In this document: positions 46,705 to 57,000 of the stretch, piece after piece | How the letters are laid out: each line of letters opens with the position of its first letter | Numbering within the stretch: the stretch's first letter is position 1 | Source: Podospora comata | Taxonomy: Eukaryota; Ascomycota; Sordariomycetes; Sordariales; Podosporaceae | Length of the DNA stretch: 64,000 nucleotides | Direction of reading: 5' to 3' | Assembly: GCA_017354895.1 (NCBI GenBank) | Contig: CP071494.1 | Location: forward strand, 2,976,001-3,040,000 | The notes under the pieces: generated by a model | Seen by the model: only the letters and a program-made list of their open reading frames with translations | Database searches by the model: none | Told to the model about the DNA's origin: nothing | Made by a program: the position numbers and the translations under genes

Positions 46705-49034
46705 CCCCCCTCCCTCTGCCTGGCCGCCGCCCGAACTTCGTAGCGTGATGAACATGGCAGGCCAGACCGAAGTAAGAAAACAGACAGAGCAGCAGCAAAA
46801 CTTGAGATATAACTGTCGTCCGTCTAAGGGCTGTGGCTGCGCGATAGATTTCTTGGCGAGGTGTCGATGGGTGGGTTGCGCTGGGGTTTGTCTTTAAGAA
46901 GAGTCTTGTGGGGGACAGGGTGGGGTGGCGAGCACATAAGCCGGGGTGATTACAGGACTCGTATACGTGGTGCATAATACCCTGATCTTTGTCATCTGCA
47001 GCCTCGCTGCGTTGCTACAGTTTAATGCAGACTCAGAAACACGCAAGCGGGGCTACAGGCCAAACGAAAAGCCAGTAATAACGAGGCCGATGTCATGCCT
47101 CTGCCCTCGGAGAAGGGGTGGAAGAGGGAAACAAAATCCTCCTGATGAAGTGGAAAACCGGTTGGCGTCCATCTTGTGCCCATTTGTGTAAGATATGCGG
47201 TCCAAACTTTGTACATTGTGTGCAGGTCTAAAATACAGGTGGCAAGTGAGGAGGGGTAACTCATGGTCCGGAGCCCGGACGGCATTCTCCGACAGCACAC
47301 ATCACACAAAGCACAGGCCGCCAATGTACATGACGAAGTTGCAACAAGCATTTTTGTTGGATCGCCGGAAGCCGTTGCCGGATGGAACTAGCTTACCGGC
47401 TGTCCAACGATTGTGGTTCTGCTGGGCAGGAAAAGGCCGACGGGGGTTACAGAGGGCCATTAGGGTCCTCAGCTGACAGACACCCCGCGTATCTCGAAAG
47501 TATCTGAAACATATAGCCGATGTAGGTAAGCTGACTTTGGCAGCGAATAAGGGATAAGTCCTTGCAAGAAACCACACCTCCTTCCCGAACCCGAGCGGGA
47601 TGGGATTCCATATCAAGGCATTGCTCCTCAAGCAATCAACACCAACAACGACTTCTTGATGACTCTTTCGTTCCGTTGCGTCTCCAAACACATGGCGAAA
47701 ACCGAGTCTAGTTTCAACGGCCTACATGTATGGCGCCTGTTATGCGGCGCAGTGCATGTTAATGGCACGATCATCATCGAAGGCGTGCCGGTGGTCGAAT
47801 CCTGCAGTATAGATTAGGTAGGTAGTATGTAAGGGGCTTGCAGATCTAGCACCGGAGCGCTGACTGAATTACAAAAGCCAGAGCACGCAAGATGCCGACG
47901 AAGTGATGAGCTAACTCCGACGCAGCAACAGAAGCGCTCCTGTTATCATCAGCATCGCCGTCCACAGTTACAGGGGCTGTGTGTCCACACAACTCATCAG
48001 CACCACAGAAGCGGAACTGCCCAGCAGTTTATCAGTTCTCTCAGCCTTCCACATGCTTCACTCTTCGTCAGTTTGATATATCCTGCCACATTTACCACAA
48101 GGCACGACTACAAGAGCCCCTCCAATCCCGTTCTTGCGAGCAAGTGGTTGTCACACGTCAACAACCAACAGGCCTTGGCCGCGGCCAACCGCATCTTTAA
48201 CTGTAAACCGTGAGCCAGTCGTTAGAAGTGAAGCAGGCAATCAAAGGAAACAGGCCTATCGGTTGGATCTTACTAGTTCAATGGTACATCAAAGGATTTG
48301 GCAATGTCCTGAGGCCAGTAGGGCCCGGGCCATGTAATAAAGGATATATACGCGCTCAGGATCATCAAACTGTATTCCTTCTTCTTCTCTCTGTAACACA
48401 GACTTCGAGGCCATTAAAGATTATTAGTATAAATTGAGCTATAGTTCCTAGCTCTCATATTACAGCCCTTGTCACAGTGGTCCCGAAGAGACAAACTTGC
48501 AAATTGTGTTGATCTCGAAGCAAACTGGAAATGTTGCTAAATCAATTGCGCCGACGTGTGTCATCCTAACCTACCTTACTTAGAGTTAGATAAGCCGTTT
48601 TACAGCAGCGGGTCGACTCGCCATCTTCACGACAGTCACGATATGAAAGGCCGATGAACTTCAGGCATCTCCTTCATTTATCTCCATATTGGGAGGCTTT
48701 TCAGAATATCTCAAGCGCACTCTTCATCGCGAATAGCATTACATCAAGTATCTCTCTCCCCCTTTCCACTATTGGCAGAGGGTGTGGACAGTCAGCCCGT
48801 GATGGGCGCCCCAAAACCTGCGCGCACCCCAAAACTTGCGTGCACTCCAACGCTACGCCCAAATGACAGTACAAATTGCACGTCAGACTGACCCGTTTCT
48901 TCGTACAAGGTACCTAGGTAATCTTCACCATCATTTCAGCCCCTCACTTCTCCCAACAAGTTTAAGTCAAGCAAACACTGAAGAAGCAACCATCCCGCAG
49001 AAACAGCGAAACACCACTATACCGCTTTTTAATC
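46705..49034. other. Gene-poor stretch with an AT-rich patch
   Basis: No gene is supported across 2.3 kb. The part from about 48,200 to 48,650 is clearly more AT-rich, with GGATATATAC and ATTATTAGTATAAATT. This is compatible with old repeat sequence or an untranslated spacer, but no transposon ORF, LTR or inverted repeat was recognised. A short tandem repeat lies at 48809-48844. Confidence 0.5.
48809..48844. repeat. Two 18-base tandem repeats differing by two C/T changes
   Basis: Units are 48809-48826 and 48827-48844. Both begin CCCCAAAAC and end TGCA or CGCA equivalents; the second differs from the first only by C-to-T at two places. Confidence 0.85.
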
Positions 49035-49391
49035 ATGGACGACTCTGTGTTGGAGAGTGTACATGACACGGGTGTGGAACCAAAAGGACATCATACCCAC
49101 AGGGTACACCGGGTGATCTATTTCTCTATCTCAATAGGCACCAAGGCAGACCGACTGGAAGTCCAAGTACTAGCCTTAGAAAAGTGCGTGGCTGAACTTG
49201 AGACACTCCTGTCTCAGCATGCCGATGGTGGTCTCTCGAGCAAACCTCTCGAAAGGGCCCTTAGGAAGATACATTCACTCCACACCACCAACCGAGATCC
49301 CGAGATCAATCCTTTGATATCAAAAACAACGAGGTTTGCGGGTCCTGTGTTAGGGGCGGACGACTGCGAGATATTGAGGAAATGGATGTGA
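49035..49391 (+). CDS. Possible 5' exon or remnant of a coiled-coil protein
   Basis: The open frame starts MDDSVLESV and contains a leucine-zipper-like run (ADRLEVQVLALEKCVAELET) near residues 38-58. It ends at 49391. It may be the first part of the zinc-finger gene that follows, because the sequence between them has a plausible intron (GTGAGT at about 49650 to CAACAG at 49710). I could not make a continuous frame, so it may be a remnant. Confidence 0.3.
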   Translation: MDDSVLESVHDTGVEPKGHHTHRVHRVIYFSISIGTKADRLEVQVLALEKCVAELETLLSQHADGGLSSKPLERALRKIHSLHTTNRDPEINPLISKTTRFAGPVLGADDCEILRKWM

Positions 49392-49816
49392 CGAGCGAAT
49401 GCAAAACTTCATCGACTTCGAGGAAAGTTCGCAAAATACTGGGCGGTAATTTTGATACATTCCTTTCGGGTTTCTGAGTTTCCAAGAGGCATACGACATC
49501 TCTGCACAACAATGCCGTGGACAATTTGGCCAGCATTGGTGGTATTGTGGGGGGTATGCTGGATGTTCATCTACTCCCCGTTGCTGGACGACCCCTTTGG
49601 CTACGACATCTACAATGCGCAGTGTTCGGCTGAGTCCTATCATGGCTCGCGTGAGTACCTGGGTAATCATTACTCTAAACTCGAAGGTAAGTTGATCATG
49701 ATTCTCAACAGTACTTGATTCAAACGAACTCGACATTATCAAATTGTTGGGGGAATCACAGCCTGTGTCGTGGCTACGAAGCGCAACCCAGCCTTCAACC
49801 ACTACAAACGCAGATA
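49392..49816. other. Region between the coiled-coil frame and the zinc-finger exons
   Basis: Short protein-like stretches occur in different frames here, but I could not splice them into one product. It may be the decayed middle of a single gene spanning about 49.0-50.6 kb. Confidence 0.35.
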
Positions 49817-50424
49817 ATGAATATGTCTGCCCAACCTTCTGGAATCAGTCCCCAGATAGACTGGATTACAGAGAACTTCGGTTTTCAACATGTATTTTCC
49901 GAGAGGCAGCCCTCGAATATGTCTGCAATTGCACAAGGAAGCGTTCAACAGAGTATTGACCCTTCAGGAGCGGATCAACTTGAAGGCCACGAGAACCCGG
50001 TGTCTGTGTTGTCCCAGATCGAAGAGCTAGGGGAAGACGATCCTGCAACCTTGGCTTCTGCTGGAGCAGGCAACGAGATCCTTTCAAATGCACCTACATT
50101 GTAAGTTACCATCTACCGTCCATAAACGCGTCATTAACCATGTACTTTAGATCTACCGAAGAACAGAGTCTCGTGTGTCCTGTCCCAGGGTGCCCCCAAG
50201 CCAACAAACTCTTCACTCGGCGGTCGAATCTGAAGAGGCACATGGAAAACAGACACAAGCCTTCTCCCACAGCAAAGAGTTTCGAGTGCCCATACCCAAA
50301 TCGCAAGCGCGTGGGTAAAAGATCAGCATTTGATCGTAAAGATGGGCTCGAACGGCATCTTCTCAACTGCAAGCTTCACCCCGCAAGGGCCTCATCTAGT
50401 AAGTCAGATGCCTCCTCTGCGTGA
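49817..50424 (+). CDS. C2H2-type zinc-finger protein, probably truncated
   Basis: Exons 49817-50100 and 50151-50424 give 185 residues (ATG at 49817, MNMSAQPS). The N-terminal part is acidic and Gln/Ser-rich. One canonical C2H2 finger is seen, CPVPGCPQANKLF then RRSNLKRHMENRH, at about residues 103-130. A second, degenerate finger keeps one Cys and HLLNC. The stop TGA at 50422-50424 is directly followed, in the same frame, by about 65 more codons with a strong coiled coil, so the product may be truncated. A DNA-binding role is plausible; family unknown. Confidence 0.6.
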
Positions 50425-50625
50425 CTTGGAGCATTGATATCACGTGGGGGCTCAAGTGAGGTGGTCAACCGCAGCGTTTCGAAGCAGAAGGCAAAAGTGG
50501 AGGATTGGAAGCAAGAGCACAGGAGGTGGCTGGTGGCTCTTGAAGAGAGGGAGAGGGAGTGTCGGGAGGAAAGAGCAAGGTGGGAGGAGTTCGAGTGTCG
50601 GATTCGGGAGTTGGATGATGAATAG
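50425..50625 (+). pseudogene. In-frame coiled-coil tail beyond the zinc-finger stop
   Basis: After the TGA at 50422 the frame stays open to 50625 and reads a highly charged helix (KVEDWKQEHRRW, ALEERERECREERARW). A donor GTAAGT at 50399 could remove the stop, but an acceptor keeping the frame (50430-50431) would make an intron of only 33 bases. Either the gene is truncated by a CGA-to-TGA-type change or an unusually short intron is used. Confidence 0.4.
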
Positions 50626-50629
50626 TTGA

Positions 50630-51127
50630 AGGAAGGTTCGACTTGTTTGGAGTTTGACACCACCTGACCTGTTGACTGGGGATTGGCCCTGGGGGCGGTT
50701 TGGTGCACAGGCAGGGACAGCCTTGCGCATCCCAAGAACTCCAGGTGTAGGTGGTGGTATGGCCTATTTGAGAGGTCTCATTCCACACAGCTGCACATGG
50801 GAAACCGGGAAGCCCATCGCCAAATATGATTCTGGTTAAAATATGGGAAAGTCCAGGAGGCCTTGTTAGCAGCACTTTCCTTTTCGTGACTTTGCACATG
50901 TCGTTTTCATCCACCCCCTCTTCTTGCGACTCTGGGGATTCGTCGAGGATTCATATGGCAGTTTCTTATCAATAGTCTCATCGCTTGTTTTACAGCACTA
51001 CATCAAAAGATCTGTGTACATCTTTCTATGCGAAACGGACCTCTCTCTTTCATCAAACTTACTGTACCACTCATCGCAGTTGTCACGTTATAGCAAAGAT
51101 ATTGGACCACGCACGCTTGGCGAGCAC
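50630..51127. other. Intergenic region between two zinc-finger-like genes
   Basis: This is about 500 bases with no supported gene. The frame of the next gene is open back to 50924, so its 5' boundary is uncertain. Confidence 0.5.
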
Positions 51128-51691
51128 ATGTGTGAACGTTTTTCCTGCCGCTGGCGCGGTTGCGAATCTTCCACTCGTCCAGGAGTCTTCTTCACTGATT
51201 CATATCGACATGATCACGAGAAGAGTTGCAAACACAGACCGGTAGCTCTACCGCAACCACAAGCGCAACAGAACAACGCGATCGCACCTACAGCGGGAGT
51301 TCCAACGCTACAAGAGCAGATAATTGCGGATACAAGGGGCAGGTTCAGAGCTTTCAACCGTCGTCTAGAGAAGCAGTATGGCAACAAGAATGTGAGAGAG
51401 GACTCAGAGGAGGAAGGATGGCATGCAGTCGCACGTCTTGAGGAGCGGCGTGGGAATCTCAAAGTGAAGCCTAAAGACAACCTGCGTGACGCGAAAGACG
51501 ACCCGCATGAGGCAAAACACTTGTTAGAACCAGGTTGGGAGAGCCTGTGCAACCTTTCTCCTGAACCGGAAGAGCCTGTGAATAAGGAGGAAGGGGATGC
51601 GAAAAGGAAGGAGGGGAATGTGAAGCGGGGGAACCCAGACGTGGGAATGGAGGACTCGGATGTGGAAATGGCAGATGCACCACCTGTGTGA
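51128..51691 (+). CDS. Small zinc-finger-like protein with charged tail
   Basis: The frame from ATG 51128 gives 187 residues. The N-terminus reads CERFSCRWRGCE, then SYRHDHEKSC, a Cys/His arrangement like a divergent C2H2 finger. A basic middle (FRAFNRRLEKQYGNKN) leads to a Lys/Glu/Asp-rich tail with repeated EEGDAKRKEGN-type units and ends MADAPPV. Its layout (finger then charged tail) echoes the gene at 49.8-50.6 kb. The frame extends upstream to 50924 and an additional 5' exon is possible. Function unknown. Confidence 0.5.
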   Translation: MCERFSCRWRGCESSTRPGVFFTDSYRHDHEKSCKHRPVALPQPQAQQNNAIAPTAGVPTLQEQIIADTRGRFRAFNRRLEKQYGNKNVREDSEEEGWHAVARLEERRGNLKVKPKDNLRDAKDDPHEAKHLLEPGWESLCNLSPEPEEPVNKEEGDAKRKEGNVKRGNPDVGMEDSDVEMADAPPV

Positions 51692-51941
51692 AAGGAGGAA
51701 GAGGAGCCTGAGAGGGAGGAATGACCTCGTTTTCTGAGGTGGCATTACTCTCATGTAGGAAGGAGATAGAGGTGAGAGATTCAATTGCGTAGGTAACGAT
51801 TAGCAGCGCACATATGATCAGCAGCGGTATTTCGAAAAATTAAAAAGAATTGTTATTTGTTTATCATTCTCCTCAAAAGTACTTGGGTACTGTCCTTACA
51901 ACAACGCCCTCTCCACACCAAATAAGTTTAGTAATCCCCCT

Positions 51942-52427
51942 TCACAGCGCATCACACTTGGGAGGCACATACGGCTTCCCCAAATGATTACAAACATACG
52001 CACTTGAGCACCACTTCCCATCATCCAGCCGGTAAACCTTGTCATAGTGATACGAGTAGCACTTCAAGGGCTTTTCCAGCTCGTATTTATGCCACGCGTC
52101 ACCCGCGGCATTTGGGTCCTTGATGTTGGGGTTGATGTGCACTGTGAAGACATCCCCGTTGGGCATGGTGGCGGAGACGCCTCCCTTTTGACCCCAGGGG
52201 TAGGCCCCGGTCCAGGGGACGTTGACCATCATCTTTGGGCGATAGGTGTCAAGTCCGTTGCCGGTCCAGACGGGGCCGGAGTAGTAGATCATCTCTCGGG
52301 AGGTAGAGCCGCCGTTGTGGCCCAGGCCGATGCCGCAGTCGGCGAGGATGAGGTTTTCTTCGGGGGTGCGCTGGGTGAGGGTCAGGGGGAGGGAGAGAAG
52401 GAGGAGGGTGGCTTGGGGGAGGTGCAT
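51942..52427 (-). CDS. Small secreted cysteine-containing protein
   Basis: This is a single exon of 161 residues. An N-terminal signal peptide (MHLPQATLLLLSLPLTLT) is followed by a mature protein of about 140 residues with five Cys (DCGIG, KCYSY, WCSSAYVCN, KCDAL), rich in Gly, Tyr and Trp. No known domain is recognised. Size, secretion signal and cysteines fit the loose class of small secreted fungal proteins that includes effectors and cell-surface factors. A TATATA element for this strand lies at 52572-52578. It shares its upstream region with the NLP gene at 53089, which points the other way. Confidence 0.8.
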   Translation of the reverse strand: MHLPQATLLLLSLPLTLTQRTPEENLILADCGIGLGHNGGSTSREMIYYSGPVWTGNGLDTYRPKMMVNVPWTGAYPWGQKGGVSATMPNGDVFTVHINPNIKDPNAAGDAWHKYELEKPLKCYSYHYDKVYRLDDGKWCSSAYVCNHLGKPYVPPKCDAL

Positions 52428-53088
52428 TGTGATTGTGTGAATATGTCTGATTTGAAATAAGCGTGATGGGGTAGATGAGAGTCCTAGGTTGTCGTTGGGG
52501 TTGAGTCGTAGGAAGAGTGTGGAAACTTGTTGGCTCGCAACGATCTTGACGCTGTTGAGCGGAAAGAGGTGTTGCTGATATATACACCTTCAGCTTGTAT
52601 GAATAGGTATATCTCATGACTTATTCTTTCTCGGGTGTAAACATCTCTTTTGACGATATCCGCTGTCAACAAGACAACAAAGGTCCAGAGTAAACCGAGG
52701 TAAGCATGCGTGCTTTCGGCGATGTCAGCAAATCAACTCAGCCCCTTCTCCCCCATTCGCTGCTGCAACAATCATGAACTGACAACAATGCAGCGCTGAG
52801 TACAAGCGAGCTCTGAGTTATGATCTCGACCACCCACAGTTGTCGTCGGGCAAATCCTTCGGGTGGCTAAGCAGCTGTAGCATCGGTTCCACTATGCTAG
52901 ATGGCATGTTGACACGGACATAGGCGACGGAAAAGGGATATGCGAAGATAAAGTAGCTCAGCAAATTGCATACAATCATGTCAAAGCCAGTTGATTTATA
53001 AAAGATATCAGTTTCACTCCCACAAATCTTAGTATCCTTCTCATCACACCTCTCATTGTCTCTGTAACTTCACACACATCCTCTCAAC
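52428..53088. promoter_or_regulatory. Shared divergent promoter of the two secreted-protein genes
   Basis: This 660-base region has no supported gene. It carries TATA-like elements near each end: TATATA at 52572-52578 (minus) and TATAAAAG at 52997-53004 (plus). Confidence 0.5.
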
Positions 53089-53820
53089 ATGAAACCCTCC
53101 ATCATCGGCCTCCTGTTCGGAGCTTTCGCCCTCGCAGGCGCAGACCTCCTCAACCCCCTACCACCCAACGCGGACCAGCGCGCCATCGACTTCCAACCCT
53201 ACGTCGACTCCGACACCGACGCCTGCGACCCCACCGCCGCCATCGACAGAGACGGCTACACCCTCAACGAAGGCCTCGTCCCCTTCAAGAATGGCAACTG
53301 CCGCCAAGGCCGCCTCGCTCGCTCCCAAACCTACGTCCGCACCCGCTGCAACCACTACTGGTGCGCCTACCTCTACGGGTACTACTTCGAAAAGGACGAA
53401 GGCTTCCTCGGCGGTTCACACACGCACGACTGGGAGCACATTATCGTGTGGGCTCTCCACAACGAAATCTTCTTTGTGTCCTGGTCAGCCCATGGAAACT
53501 ACACCACTGCTCACCGATCGGGGGTGCTGTTTGACGGGACTCACCCCAAGTTTGTTTCTCACCGTGCGTGGACTACGCATTCGTGGAGGAGGGCAGAGAA
53601 GAAGGATGACCCTCCTGAAAATGAGACCAAGAAGTGGTCGCAGGCGCCGCTGATTGCGCTCGAGAAGATGCCGTGCGAGTTCAATAGGAGGCTGCTGAAT
53701 CATAATTGGGGGAGTGCTCATATGGATTTGAAGAGGGACCGGTTTGGCGATGCTCTGAACAAGGCTATACCGGCTGATGCGAAGAACAATGAGAAGTTTG
53801 ATCCGTATAGTGACAGTTGA
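53089..53820 (+). CDS. NLP family secreted protein (necrosis- and ethylene-inducing-like, NPP1 domain)
   Basis: This is a single exon of 243 residues with a signal peptide ending near ALAGA (about residue 19). The NPP1 fold is recognised from the N-terminal DFQPYVDSDTDACDP region, the central heptapeptide site and the following HIIVW. The canonical heptapeptide GHRHDWE, which coordinates the divalent cation needed for membrane damage in cytolytic NLPs, here reads SHTHDWE. The last four residues are intact, while the first Gly and the Arg are changed. Many fungal NLPs with altered heptapeptides are non-cytolytic, so toxicity cannot be assumed. Five Cys are present. It is divergently paired with another secreted protein. 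Confidence 0.92.
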   Translation: MKPSIIGLLFGAFALAGADLLNPLPPNADQRAIDFQPYVDSDTDACDPTAAIDRDGYTLNEGLVPFKNGNCRQGRLARSQTYVRTRCNHYWCAYLYGYYFEKDEGFLGGSHTHDWEHIIVWALHNEIFFVSWSAHGNYTTAHRSGVLFDGTHPKFVSHRAWTTHSWRRAEKKDDPPENETKKWSQAPLIALEKMPCEFNRRLLNHNWGSAHMDLKRDRFGDALNKAIPADAKNNEKFDPYSDS

Positions 53821-54001
53821 AGAAGGTGCCTGAATCGGTCAAGGCTGGCGTGGTGGGAGGATGCAATGGTTGAGAAGTATTTCTTATGGACGTGTATTTG
53901 TTCGTAGCTTTGCCAAACAATTAGAAGGAAACGTACACCAGATAAAGCTAGACAAGTATCCAAGACAAAATCCTGCCTCTTCACCTTGACCTGATCCCCT
54001 A

Positions 54002-57000
54002 CTAAAACATATGCACCCCCACAGCGGAATGATACATCCCCGGCAACAACCCCTTGTTGTCACTCACATTCTCCACAGCCGTCCTTAGGATTGCCGGTGT
54101 TCTCTTCAACACCGCCGTGCTCAATTTTCGCTCAAGCCTCTCTGCCCTCCACAACCAAAACTTCTCTTGCGCCAAAAACACCGTGAACTCTCCCAGCTCC
54201 CTGGCGGCCTCCTTGCTCTGTTCCTTGAACTTTCTCCATGACGAACCACCTTCCTCGTCCTTTTCATCAGCATCGAAGAGAGTTGATTCCTCATCTTCAG
54301 ACTCGCTCTCTTTGTCGACGAGAGTCCCTTCTTCGTCGTCGTCGTCCATACTGTGTCCCTCTGGCATAACCCCAGCAGCTACGTCGGCGAGAGTCTTCTT
54401 CGCCTGCTCGAGCTTGGCCTCTCCATGTTTTGCGTTCTCCCGGCTCTTAAGATAGCGCTCAAGAAGGTGGCACATCTTGCTCTTCTTGCGCTCCATGTAG
54501 ACTTGCCACGCTTTCACTAAACCAGGCTCTGGCGTAGAGTTGGTAAAATCAATCTCACCGGTGGGGATGCGGTGTCCATAGAATTTGCCGCGAGCGGAGC
54601 CCAGCTCGAGATGGCAAAGAAACCACTTGGCACCCGGCACTCCTGAGAAGCGAGCGAGCACCCTGACATATTTGTTAGCTTTTCTCGTGTTGGCCCCTTG
54701 TAGGGTGACTTACCATTCTCCTGCCACCAACTCCAGTTGCGGCTCCTGAATGAACTCGATCATTCTACTGACCAACCGTTCCTCGTCCGTTTCCTTGTCA
54801 ATATCAAACAAACTGTCGCCCTTCTTTTCCTCTTGTCCCCTTTCCAACGTCCCCACGCCATTTGCGGGGCTGATTGGAGATGCCACCACCTCAGCTCCTA
54901 TCTGAGCCGACCTCTTCTCCGCCTTGCTCTTGTGTTGCTCCTTCAACACCCGACTTTCAATCCCCTCCACCGCATTCAGCTCCTGCTCCAACAGCCTCTT
55001 CTCACACGAGAAGCTCGAAATCACTCTGGCAAATCCGGTACTGATCGAGCACCAACCCGAAATCCTGTCCTTCGGTGTCACAGCCTTGGCAATCCGGGCT
55101 CGCAGCCGATCGCAATCCAAGAAGGTGACAATGACTCGTTGAATATCAAATAGACTTTGTATTCCGGAGTTGTTGACGATGATGGGGTTCGGGCAAATCG
55201 TGCTACTCTCGTCAAAGTCGAAACCGAAGCCGAGGCGAGTCTTGACATCGGCCTTCTTCGAGTGCTGATCCAGCTCGGCAAGGACTGACTTGTGGTCAAC
55301 ATCGAGAATCGTCTTCGGCAATTCCTTCGGTTGAAGATTTCGTTCTTGTATGTCTTCCACCGACGCAGAGAGATACTCGAGGTGCCCCTTGACCTCAGAG
55401 TCATAGGGCACCCACTCTGGCCTTGACGGGCCATCTGACAAGACATTCTCGTTTGTGAGGGCCTGAAGTGTTGGTGGTACCGGTGGAGGGGCTTCAACAA
55501 TTGGCGATGGGGCAGACTCAGCAGCCGGGTCCGGTGTCGCTCTGCCGATACCAAAAGAAGAAGACTTCTTCGTGAACGAAGAGAGCCTGGAGGCTTTCTT
55601 GGGCGACTCCACAACTGGCTCCTCCTTCTTTGAACCTCCTATGCCGATCTTGAATCCCGACATCGACAGCGACGGACTCGGGAGCGACAGCGATGGGCTC
55701 GGCAGCAACATTGTTGGGCTAGGAAGAGATGAAAATGAGAAGCCTTTGGTGAACCCTCCTGTTAGCCCTGTGCCCCTGCGCTCAAGGACGGTCCCATCAC
55801 CGCCACTGGCCGGGGCTTCGCCAGGTACCGCTCTCTTCTCAGCAACCTTCTTCACGCAATGCTGGAGAATATAAGCCACGACCTTTCCAACACTGATGAA
55901 ACGCTCCTTCAGCTGGTGAAAGTCGGACCCCCGCACCACGCCAATAACTCCAACAATCCAGTCAAACGGAATGTCCTTTTGATCCTTGTCTTTGACTGCA
56001 TCAATAGCTCGTCGCAGCACGGAGATGGTTTCGCCATAAGTCTTCATGATCTCGTCCATCTTGCCCTGAGTAACCTGAGAGAGCTGGAGGTTGTAATGTT
56101 TGCCATGGTCCTTTTGGTTGCCATAAGCTTGTTGTGAAGATGGGTATAAAGAACGACCGCGGACGGGACTCCCCGCGGCCATTCCAGTCCAGTTGAAAAC
56201 TGAGACATCATTGTGGGTGATGATAACCTGATCCAGCAGCCGTGCCAGTGCCGTGGCATAGCCTTCTGCAGGAAAGGTAGGAAACCGCACGCCCAGGACG
56301 CCCATCAGAGCATAAGCGCGGTCAATGGCGACTGTTGCCCTTCGACATCCAGAGGCCTCGAGTACGTTTTCTGCAGAAAAGCCACACCGCTTCTTCCCGT
56401 CCTGCCACTCGCCCAGCTTCTCAACTTTGCTGAACTTGGCCACGTATTTCCTGTCGTCCAGGACGAGCTGTAGGGTCTCGTCAACCAAACATCGAAGCAC
56501 GAAGTTGATGGCGTTAAGAGCGTCTTCTTCTCCAATCTCCACCTTTTTCTTCAGCACATGATGCGTAAGACGGGCGAGAAGGATAGTTTTTGGATCATCC
56601 TCGCCGCCCTCGACGAGGTCCACGGCTGCGTTGTATACCACATGCGCCAGCTGTGAAGTGGCTGTCTCCATCGCCAGATCTCCTGGAAATTGGACGCCCA
56701 GCTTGTGAAGCAGCATTATCAGGAGATGCGCCCTCTCGATCTGAGCAGTCTCTATCTTTGCCTTGCTCATCACGTCACCAGCACCCCCCGTTTCCCGGTT
56801 CGGCGGACTTGTGTGCTCTTTCTCGGTCCACTCATGAATGTACTTCATCTCATCAGGAACGAAGCCGGCCAGCAGGTCTCGAAGAACTTCAGCGGTTAGA
56901 GTGCCGTCGCCAAAGGCGAAGAAGTTCTGTTTGTCTCGTTGCGTGTATAGAGCAATGAAAGGAACGAGATGATAGAGGTAACCGAGGCTCTCAACTGGGC

